Source: JBEKIK01 sp963838495 (GTDB lineage Bacteria; Planctomycetota; Planctomycetia; Pirellulales; Thermoguttaceae). Taken from it: 64,000 bases of DNA. The stretch lies in the NCBI GenBank assembly GCA_963838495.1, contig CAWIRC010000004.1, positions 62,001-126,000 of the forward strand, in the 5' to 3' direction. Positions 46,329 to 53,492 of the stretch are shown in pieces (the first letter of the stretch is position 1; each line of letters begins with the position of its first letter). The notes beneath the pieces were generated by a model, which saw only the letters and a list, made by a program, of their open reading frames with translations, was not told where the DNA came from and searched no databases. Position numbers and translations under genes: made by a program.

Positions 46329-48647
46329 TTAATTTCCAATTTCCTTCTGATATATTCGGTACGTTTTGTAGCGCCGGCCGCTCACCGATTCGATAGTTCG
46401 GTTGATAAGGGCGTTGTCTTCGTGGGTCCAACCCAACTCCGCGCCGCTATAATGAAGCGCATTTATTCCATGATCGAGCGTGCGCAGGATAAGGGCCTCG
46501 GCGACTCCGCGGCGGCGATAGCCTTTGAGCACGTCGAGAATGACCACGCGGGCAGTGGCGATCTTTTTCATCCTCCGCATCAGTCGCATCAACCCCAGGG
46601 GCAGACCCCAGGTCGTCAGGCGGCCCTGCAAAGGCCGAATCGCTTCGTTAATGTCGGGCAAAGTAACGGATAAACCGACCGGTTTGCCGTCCACTTCAGC
46701 CAGCAACACTTGTTCTTCTTGGGCGATCTTGCGCAGCCGCAGGGCTAGATAGTGAAACTCTGCGTCGCTCAGCTTGACGAATCCCCATGCATCGCCCATA
46801 GCGGCATTATAAACCTCCCTGCATCGCGCCACGTCGCCTTCAAAATCTTTGTTGTCGAAACCGCGGATGCGAACGCCTGTGCGCTTGGTAATTCGTTCCA
46901 CGCGCGGCCCCCAACGCTGGAGCAGGTCTTTGTTCGCTTCGAACCACCAGGCGTATAGATCGACGGCCTTGGCTAGGCCCCAGGACTCCAACAGCCCGGC
47001 GTAGTATATGGGATTGTGATTCATCATCACCCGCGGCGGAGTTTCGAAACCGTCGATCAGCAACCCGCAGGGATAATTGGTTGAATAGTCGATGGGCCCC
47101 CTGATCTCGGAGCGTCCCCGGGCGCGGAGCCATGCGGCGGCGGCATCGAGCAGGGCATGAGCCGCCTGCCGGTCGTCGGCGCATTCGAACATCCCGAAGC
47201 AGCCTACGTTGCCGCCGCGGCTTTGGTTGTAGCGGGGATCGTCGCTCGCGAGTATTCGGCCCACGGGTTGCCCGCCGCGCGATGCAAGGAATTGGGCGGC
47301 GTCGCCGTGCAAGTAGAAAGGATGTTTCCGGCGATCGAGAAATTCCTTGACATCGATCATCAAGGGCGGAACCCAATGCAGATCATCCCTGTAAATTCGC
47401 CAGGGAATACGAATAAAGTCGTCCAAATCGCGCTTGCCGCGAACTTCGCGGATTTCCAACCCTCCGGCGGCCGGAATCTCTGAACCCTGAACCCTGAACG
47501 CTGAATCCCCAACGGCGATCGGTTGCGCGTCGTAATCGTAGACCCTGTAGGTTTTGCTGATTTTCGCCCCGCCTTTTTTCAGGGCTCCATATGACAGCGA
47601 ATTCGATTCCAAGACCCAGGAAAATTCGGCCTCTTGCAGCCCCCACTCCATGGCCTTGGGTACCAGCCCTTGCATGAGCACCAATCCCAGGCCGTAGCGC
47701 TGATACTCGGGAATGACATTGGTGCTTATAAGGCGGATCTTTTTTATGGCCTGCCTGTTGCGCAGAAGATGAAAAAAACCAAAGGGGAAAAGCCGGCCGT
47801 CGATCTCCTTGATGCGCGGATTATAGTCCGGCAGTCCAAAGGCCGCGCCCACCACCAGGCCGTCAATTTCGGCCGCAACCGTCATTTCCGGCACGATGAG
47901 GAATCGCAGTCCTTCGGCCATGTGGTCCACTTCGCCGGGCGTCATGGGCACGAATCCCCAGGTATTTGCCAGCGAGCGATTGTAAAGCGAGAGGAACATT
48001 CTCACGTCTTCCTTGAATCTCGATCTGTCCAGCGAGCGCATCTTCACGTGGTAACGCTCGATGATTTGGTCGGCGATGGGCTTCAGTTTGGCGGCAATGT
48101 CCGGGAGCATATCGATATGCCCCCAGAAGGCAAAAAGATCTTGCGTCTTGCGAAACCCGTAATTCTCCATGAGCCGCTCATAATACGGCGGATTATAGGT
48201 CATCATGAAGGTGGGCGGCGAATCGAAACCTTCTATCAAAAGGCCCAATTCGTAATTCAGCGAAGGATTGGTCGGCCCGCGGAGTTTGTAGATCCCTTGC
48301 TCGGCGAACCACCGCCTCACGGCGTCGAAAAGACCGGCGGCAGCCTCCTGGTCGTCGCGGCAATCGAAAAAACCGAAAAAACCCCGGCGCTCGTTGTAAT
48401 GCACGTTGTGGCCGTGGTTCAGTATGGCCGCGATCCGCCCGCATACCTCGCCGCCGCGCGTGGCAATAAATGTTTGCGCCGAATTCCTTTCGTAAAATGG
48501 ATGGCGTACATAACCCACCAATTCTTTCTGATTGGAACGCAGCGGCGGGATCCAATTGGGATCGCCCTTATACAAGACCCAGGGAAATTCCAAAAACTGC
48601 TTTTTTTGCCGGCGCGTTGTTACGCAGTGAATCTTAAGTTCTGCCAT
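46329..48647 (-). CDS. Tandem-duplicated GNAT-like (YghO-type) protein
   Basis: 772 residues, intact. Two homologous halves of about 370 residues: the first opens RRQKKQFLEFPWVLYKGDPN and the second GKRDLDDFIRIPWRIYRDDL; both have PP-L, a KHPFY/RHPFY box, G-R-I-A/L-A and the paired GPTNPSLNYELGLLIEGFDS against GPIDYSTNYPCGLLIDGFET, then Y-Y-x-x-L-x-x-x-G and a GNAT-like acetyl-CoA region near the end of each half (VIPEYQRYGLGLVLMQGLV; VLKGYRRRGVAEALILRTL). The linker (residues about 381-390) comes from heptamer array H. Single-half proteins of this type (YghO family) are known; the fused duplication suggests a pseudo-dimer. Function unknown, likely acyl transfer. Confidence 0.8.
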   Translation of the reverse strand: MAELKIHCVTTRRQKKQFLEFPWVLYKGDPNWIPPLRSNQKELVGYVRHPFYERNSAQTFIATRGGEVCGRIAAILNHGHNVHYNERRGFFGFFDCRDDQEAAAGLFDAVRRWFAEQGIYKLRGPTNPSLNYELGLLIEGFDSPPTFMMTYNPPYYERLMENYGFRKTQDLFAFWGHIDMLPDIAAKLKPIADQIIERYHVKMRSLDRSRFKEDVRMFLSLYNRSLANTWGFVPMTPGEVDHMAEGLRFLIVPEMTVAAEIDGLVVGAAFGLPDYNPRIKEIDGRLFPFGFFHLLRNRQAIKKIRLISTNVIPEYQRYGLGLVLMQGLVPKAMEWGLQEAEFSWVLESNSLSYGALKKGGAKISKTYRVYDYDAQPIAVGDSAFRVQGSEIPAAGGLEIREVRGKRDLDDFIRIPWRIYRDDLHWVPPLMIDVKEFLDRRKHPFYLHGDAAQFLASRGGQPVGRILASDDPRYNQSRGGNVGCFGMFECADDRQAAHALLDAAAAWLRARGRSEIRGPIDYSTNYPCGLLIDGFETPPRVMMNHNPIYYAGLLESWGLAKAVDLYAWWFEANKDLLQRWGPRVERITKRTGVRIRGFDNKDFEGDVARCREVYNAAMGDAWGFVKLSDAEFHYLALRLRKIAQEEQVLLAEVDGKPVGLSVTLPDINEAIRPLQGRLTTWGLPLGLMRLMRRMKKIATARVVILDVLKGYRRRGVAEALILRTLDHGINALHYSGAELGWTHEDNALINRTIESVSGRRYKTYRIYQKEIGN
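47478..47505. repeat. Heptamer array H, CCCTGAA unit, inside the GNAT-like gene
   Basis: ctctgaa, ccctgaa, ccctgaa, cgctgaa in phase. On the coding strand it encodes SAFRVQGSE between the two duplicated halves. Confidence 0.85.
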
Positions 48648-48697
48648 CGCTCTTACTGCCGAAGTGGACGTCGTGTCAAGCTATTGGCTCTCATATT

Positions 48698-48792
48698 GTT
48701 AAAATCACATTGTGTTGGGGCGACAGTTGCACTGTCGCCCCCATTTTGTCGGCAGGGACGGGAGTACAACTCCCGTCCCAACGTGATATTAA
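48698..48792. repeat. Composite palindromic element with outer inverted repeats
   Basis: Two inner hairpins (GGGGCGACAGTTGCACTGTC and GGGACGGGAGTACAACTCCC) lie inside outer inverted copies of GTTAAAATCACNTTG-GTTGGG. About 95 nt, between the VIT/VWA gene stop and the GNAT-like gene start. Inner arms match the palindrome at 12671-12707. Confidence 0.6.
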
Positions 48793-48854
48793 CAATCCGA
48801 GACTCAATAAAGCGGCAATTCTACCGGCAGCAAGGGGTCGTGGTCAACTGGGTT

Positions 48855-51205
48855 TCATGGTTCGATCAGATACGCTTGATTTTCCAGGTTCAACAGCACC
48901 GGCTCGTCGAAGACCATGTATTGCGAAAGTGTGCGACCATAGCGCCGGGCAAGCTCAAAGTATTCGTCGCTGAACTGCTTGATTCGTTTGGCGTTGGCCT
49001 CCTGCTCGCTGCTCACGAGCGAATCGATCCAGCGCCGGAGCGCTGGTAAAAAGTCCGGTTGCCCACGTAGTGGATGTTTTGCGCCACGTCGGCCAATTCC
49101 TTTCTTACGTCTCCGCCGTAAGCCCCGCCGCCGCCCTGAAAGGCGGGCATGGTGCTCAAACTGTCCAATTCCTGGGGCGGTGAACCAAGGGTCCTTCCGC
49201 TTGCACTCGCCGGCGCCTGCGCGGCATATTGCAGGCTGCTTTTCATTTTTCGTTGAGCAAATCCTGTGCTTCCCTTAGATTCGTCCAATGCCCCCAAGCG
49301 TCGGGTGGCCCAATTAACATTGCCGGCAACGTCGTGCAGATTTACGTTCTCATTGGCCATGAACGAGGTATATGGCGTAAGAATCCCGTGGCGGGTGGCC
49401 AGCTCGACCAGTTCCTTTACCAATTCGTCGTTTTTACCTTTCAGGTCCAATTCGTCGAGGATCTCGCCCACACGGCGGACAGCCCAGAGTTTTTCGATAA
49501 AGGCGAAACTCTCGTCGCCGCTTTTGTCCGCAAGCGAAGCCGGAAAATCGAACTTTTGCTCTTTCTGGCCGATCATGCCTTGAACGATCACTTTTGCCGC
49601 CCCGGGCTTCTTGTATCTGCCCACCAGCACCAACTGCTCTCCGGCGAACAGATCCATCTCGTCCTTCGGATAGACCCGATTCACCGGGCTGCCTTCCTCG
49701 GTTTTCAATTCGTCGAAAACGAATTGTATTTTCACGCCCGTCATCACCGGCGATTCCAGGCGGTTGTAGAGCCGGCTCACCCGATCCTCGATGTCCTCGT
49801 TGGGACGCACGAACTCGCTCTGGCCGAAATTCTCGCGCACAATCTTGTCCAAGAGTCGGGAATTCACGTCATAGCCCACTCCAAAGGCGAAAATCCGGGC
49901 GTGATATTTGTTCTCCTGCCTGGAATTCTCTACGATCTTCATCTCGTTCATCTCGCCCGCGGTGGGCAGGCCGTCGGTCAGAAAGACAATGTAACTCGGC
50001 CGCTTGGCGTCTTGAATCTGTCCCAGCGCGGTCTTAAGCGCGGCGTCGATGTTCGTGCTCCCGCCCGCATAAAGCCCAGCTACAAAGCCCTGCGCCGCCT
50101 TGCGGGTCTCTTCATCGAAGCGCTGCAGTTCCGGGCGAAAGCTTTCGATGCGGTCGTCGTAGGCGATGACGTTGAACAAATCGCCCTCGTGCAAATTGTT
50201 CAGCACATATTTGAGGGCGGCCTGCACTTGCTCGATTTTCTTCCCGCTCATGCTGCCCGAACGGTCGATCACGAAAATCACGGTTTTCCCTAAAGGTTTG
50301 TCGCTCTCGCCCTTGCCGCCGACGTCGATTTTTATTTCCGGGCTGGCCAAGAGCAGGAAAAATCCCTCTTTTTCTTTTTCCGGCCGATAGCTTAACACCC
50401 GGGCGGCGATTTTCTCCTTGCCCACGTCATAAAACAAGCGAAAATCAGAGGATGGCACCTCGTTCTTGCTGGAATAAACAATGGTGGCATGCTGCTGGTC
50501 CGGCCGCTTGATCTCTACGGCATGGCTGGGGCTGTAAACATTCTTGATCTCCTCCTGGCTCTCGATCGTCATGCGAATATCGACCTTTTCCACGGCCTCG
50601 GAAGTATATTTGGCCGTGCTCAACGGAAATAGGAAGTCTGTCAGGCCCTCCTGCTTCCGGCAAAGCTGCGAATATCGCAGCGATACCGTGCGGCTGGCCC
50701 CGGCCGGAACCGGAAACACGCTGGTCTTGAACATGCCCGTGCCCATCCACTCCAACAGCGCCGGGTCGCGATTCTTGCGGACTATCTCTTCGTACATCCG
50801 CCGGGCCTCGGCGGCGTCCAGTAATTTTGCCGGATACTCTTTGCCGTCGATCATCAGCGTCATCTGCTCCACTGCGCCGTCGTAAGGCAATGGGAAAACA
50901 AATGCCACCTCCATGGGCAGGCTCCCACTGTTGACAAACGTCTGCGAAACCTGTACCTGCGCCACCTGATCCACAAGCCGGGCATTGACATCCAATTCCT
51001 TTATTTTGTAACTCACCGGCGGACTGGGCCGCAGCATGGGAACTGGATGCGGAGGCGGCCAGGGCCCCGGCGGTAAAATGATGATCGGCCGGGGCAGGCG
51101 AATCTGCTGGTCCGGATCAGTCACTACCAAAATTCCCTGCGCACTTGCGATTGCAGGCATGGCGATTATCGCCAGTGCCATAAAACAAATCATTATGCGG
51201 GACAT
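48855..51205 (-). CDS. Secreted VIT and VWA domain protein, one frameshift near its end
   Basis: About 783 residues. Start ATG 51205 (MSRIMICFMALAIIAMPAIA) follows GGAG and gives a signal peptide. After a Pro-rich stretch, the VIT domain lies at about 60-200 (VDQVAQVQVSQTFVNSGSLP, EVAFVFPLPYDGAVEQMTLM, EARRMYEEIVRKNRDPALLE). The VWA domain has an intact MIDAS: DRSGSMSG, a Thr in GGSTNIDAAL and TDGLPT. The C-terminal part (VKELVELATRHGILTPYTSF) is the helical segment typical of inter-alpha-trypsin-inhibitor-type proteins. A shift near 49030 turns the family tail into WIDSLVSSEQEANAKRIKQF and ends at 48855. Likely an envelope metal-dependent adhesion/protein-binding protein. Confidence 0.9.
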
Positions 51206-51721
51206 TTTCGATTCTCCTTCTACATAAAGCCGCGACGGGCACCAACCGAAGGTTGGTCGGCCGCGCATCATAAAAAAACCGCGATCGGTATATGCGATTC
51301 CTTCCACGCCGCAACACGGGAACATGTCCTTCAACTAAATCCCATGATAACCATTCTTAAGCGGTAAAACGGTAACAAGTTTGTCAAATACGATCCGCAT
51401 GAGATTCCTGTCAGGATTAAGACGTTTTTGATAAATAAATAGTTCCCAAACCCGTGGATTTCTTTTGCAATCACGGATTTTTTTCAGCCATAGGCAAAGG
51501 AATGTACTAAAGTTGTTGAAGTGAAGGAGATGACGGGGTATTCCCCACCGGTCGGGTTATATGGGCAATTTAGACAAACTGTCCCAATCTTGTAAAACCA
51601 CTTACTTTTATCAGGGGATTTGACCCTATCTGTCCGCTTGATAGGATGTTTATGTAGTATCTCGTCCGCAAATCTGGCGGAGTTTTTACATCTTAATTTC
51701 ATCGCGAAAGGAAGGAACGCC
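51206..51721. other. Intergenic region between divergent VIT/VWA and ACT genes
   Basis: 516 nt, no gene. A small hairpin (ccaaccgaaggttgg) lies at 51242-51256. Otherwise no recognised element; promoters for both flanking genes should be here. Confidence 0.4.
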
Positions 51722-52183
51722 ATGCAAACGGCCAAGCAACTTTCGGTCTCTCTGGTGAACAAACCCGGACGTTTAGCTGACATGCTAACAGCCCTTGCCA
51801 AGGAAAAAGTGAATTTCAAGGCCCTGACGGTCATGGATTCTGGAAATCGGGGCACGGTACGCTTCGTGCCCGAGGACTTGCATGCTGCTACCAGCGTATT
51901 GAATAAAATTAACATTCACTTTGAAACGACCGAAGTCCTGTTGGCCGACATCCCCAACCAGCCGGGCGGATTCCGCAAGATCTGCGAACGCCTGGCCGGC
52001 GAACATCTAAACATCGACTACGCCTACTGCTCCTTTAATTACGGCAAAAAAGCCAAAGGGGGCGTGTGGGCCGTGATCAAGGTCAACGATCTGGTCAAGG
52101 CCCAACGCCTGTTGGGCGAAAACGGCTCCACCGGCCGACGCCGCCCGCCCATGCGCAGGCCGTTAAAGGTTTTATCGCGATAA
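51722..52183 (+). CDS. Tandem ACT-domain protein
   Basis: 153 residues from ATG 51722, with AAGGA a few nt upstream. Two ACT domains: the first (QLSVSLVNKPGRLADMLTAL, then FKALTVMDSGNRGTVRFVPE) and the second (LLADIPNQPGGFRKICERLA, then IDYAYCSFNYGKKAKGGVWA). Both contain the N-K/Q-P-G-R/G turn that binds amino acids at dimer interfaces. No catalytic domain is attached, so it would be a stand-alone amino-acid sensor. The C-terminus is basic (RRRPPMRRPLK). Common in planctomycetes and related groups. Confidence 0.88.
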   Translation: MQTAKQLSVSLVNKPGRLADMLTALAKEKVNFKALTVMDSGNRGTVRFVPEDLHAATSVLNKINIHFETTEVLLADIPNQPGGFRKICERLAGEHLNIDYAYCSFNYGKKAKGGVWAVIKVNDLVKAQRLLGENGSTGRRRPPMRRPLKVLSR

Positions 52184-52209
52184 GTGGCGCCAATCGTAGC
52201 ATTCACACT

Positions 52210-52234
52210 GTAGCAGGCACACTCCGTGTGCCGT
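52210..52234. repeat. Palindrome TAGCAGGCACAC/GTGTGCC family, copy 3
   Basis: gtagcaggcacactccgtgt then gccgta, 27 nt after the ACT gene stop. Confidence 0.7.
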
Positions 52235-52339
52235 ATGTTAGATGTAGCGTTCGTTTAGCCCGGGGGGCACCATCGGGCAACGACGGGGCACCATGTGAAG
52301 CATAGTCGCGTTGGTCGGCATGGTCGCTCCCGGTGAATT

Positions 52340-52509
52340 CAATAGCAGTATGTATCCGCCACACTCTTGAATTTTGCTCTAAAAGGGCTCTTCCCAAATT
52401 CCCAAATACGCTTATTTTACGCAATCTCACAAGATCAATCATTGTCTCAAAGACCATTTCTGATCTTGTTCTACAAGGCGGTTTTGGGGAAACTACCGCC
52501 GCTTTTTTT
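52340..52509 (+). ncRNA. Possible small RNA ending in a rho-independent terminator
   Basis: The region has no open gene. A 9-bp stem (ACAAGATCA 52429-52437 with TGATCTTGT 52461-52469) is followed by a GGCGGT/ACCGCC hairpin and a T run. The 5' boundary is a guess; no clear promoter. It could also be a long 3' UTR of the ACT gene or a leader of the next gene. Confidence 0.25.
52477..52509 (+). terminator. Rho-independent terminator
   Basis: Stem GGCGGT (52477-52482) with ACCGCC (52495-52500), then GCTTTTTTTG. About 80 nt upstream of the next plus-strand gene. Confidence 0.75.
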
Positions 52510-52589
52510 GACAATCTGCTGATGTGCTTATCTTTTAGCCCGGGTGTCCTGCGCTTTGGGCCGCGAACTTTTTTTAAACCTAAATCGCA

Positions 52590-53336
52590 ATGCGCAAAAT
52601 ATCGGCAACGATATTATTGTTGTTTTTGGTATTATCTGGCTGCACGGTGCCCGAATGGTCGCCGCCGCCTCCGCCGGAATTGATTCCCATCGAACAGGCC
52701 GTCCCGGTCTATCCCAATCCCGTGTTTATCCCCATACCCGATCCGCAGTGCGCCTGGGAGGCCGTGGCCGACGTGATCAGCGACTATTTCAAGATCGCGC
52801 ACGAAGAACCCGTGCGGCAGATCGGCGACGGTAATTTTAATGACGGGCGGATAGATACTTTTTACGAGGTTAGCCCCACGATCTTGGAACCCTGGCGCCG
52901 CGATACGGCCGGCGAATACGAGCGCATAGAAAACACCCTGCAAACCATGCGTCGCAATGCCGTGGTGCTTGTGCGGCACTGCAAGGGCGGGCACATGGTC
53001 GAAGTCGCCGTGTTCAAGGAGTTGGAAGATTTGCCCAGGCCCGAACACGCCGCCGCCGGCGCCGCCACGTTCCGCTACGACAGTTCCTTTACCCGCGTGG
53101 TCAATCCCGCCGCCCCAAATCCCCCCGGCGAATGCTGGATCCCCAAGGGCCGCGACCCCGTGCTTGAACAGCGGATCATCGGGCACCTGCTCTACAACTG
53201 CAACGAGCTGGGCTATAACATGCAAATGCAGGGGCCGGCTTTCGGGCCCCAGGGACCGGGATACGATTTTCAGGGCCCCGGATTCGGCGTCCAGGACTAT
53301 AAACAATCTCTGCCGCCCGCCGGAACGATGCAATAG
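52590..53336 (+). CDS. Lipoprotein, planctomycete-type, unknown function
   Basis: 248 residues. Lipoprotein signal MRKISATILLLFLVLSGC with lipobox LSGC. The mature protein begins with a Pro-rich segment (WSPPPPPELIPI), then a globular region with QCAWEAVADVISDYFKIAHE, IDTFYEVSPTILEPWRRDTA and RRNAVVLVRHCKGGHMVEVA, and finishes with a Gly/Gln/Pro tail (GPAFGPQGPGYDFQGPGFG). Well-formed codon use; no enzyme motif. Likely anchored in the outer or cytoplasmic membrane. Confidence 0.8.
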   Translation: MRKISATILLLFLVLSGCTVPEWSPPPPPELIPIEQAVPVYPNPVFIPIPDPQCAWEAVADVISDYFKIAHEEPVRQIGDGNFNDGRIDTFYEVSPTILEPWRRDTAGEYERIENTLQTMRRNAVVLVRHCKGGHMVEVAVFKELEDLPRPEHAAAGAATFRYDSSFTRVVNPAAPNPPGECWIPKGRDPVLEQRIIGHLLYNCNELGYNMQMQGPAFGPQGPGYDFQGPGFGVQDYKQSLPPAGTMQ

Positions 53337-53492
53337 CCATTGCCCATCTAATCGATTCCCCGGCGTCTTAGCGTCGAGTTGACTTCAACCGGGCAGACTG
53401 ATAATCTGAAAAATAGCGTTCTACCCGCCTCCAAGTGGTTGTTATTTGCAAGTATTTTAAAGTATGCTCCGATGTTTTGCACATGCCATGAT

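Noticed and set aside
47634..49049. 471-residue open frame antisense to the GNAT-like gene
   Set aside because: The opposite strand has clear family homology and codon pattern; the antisense frame is a GC-rich shadow.
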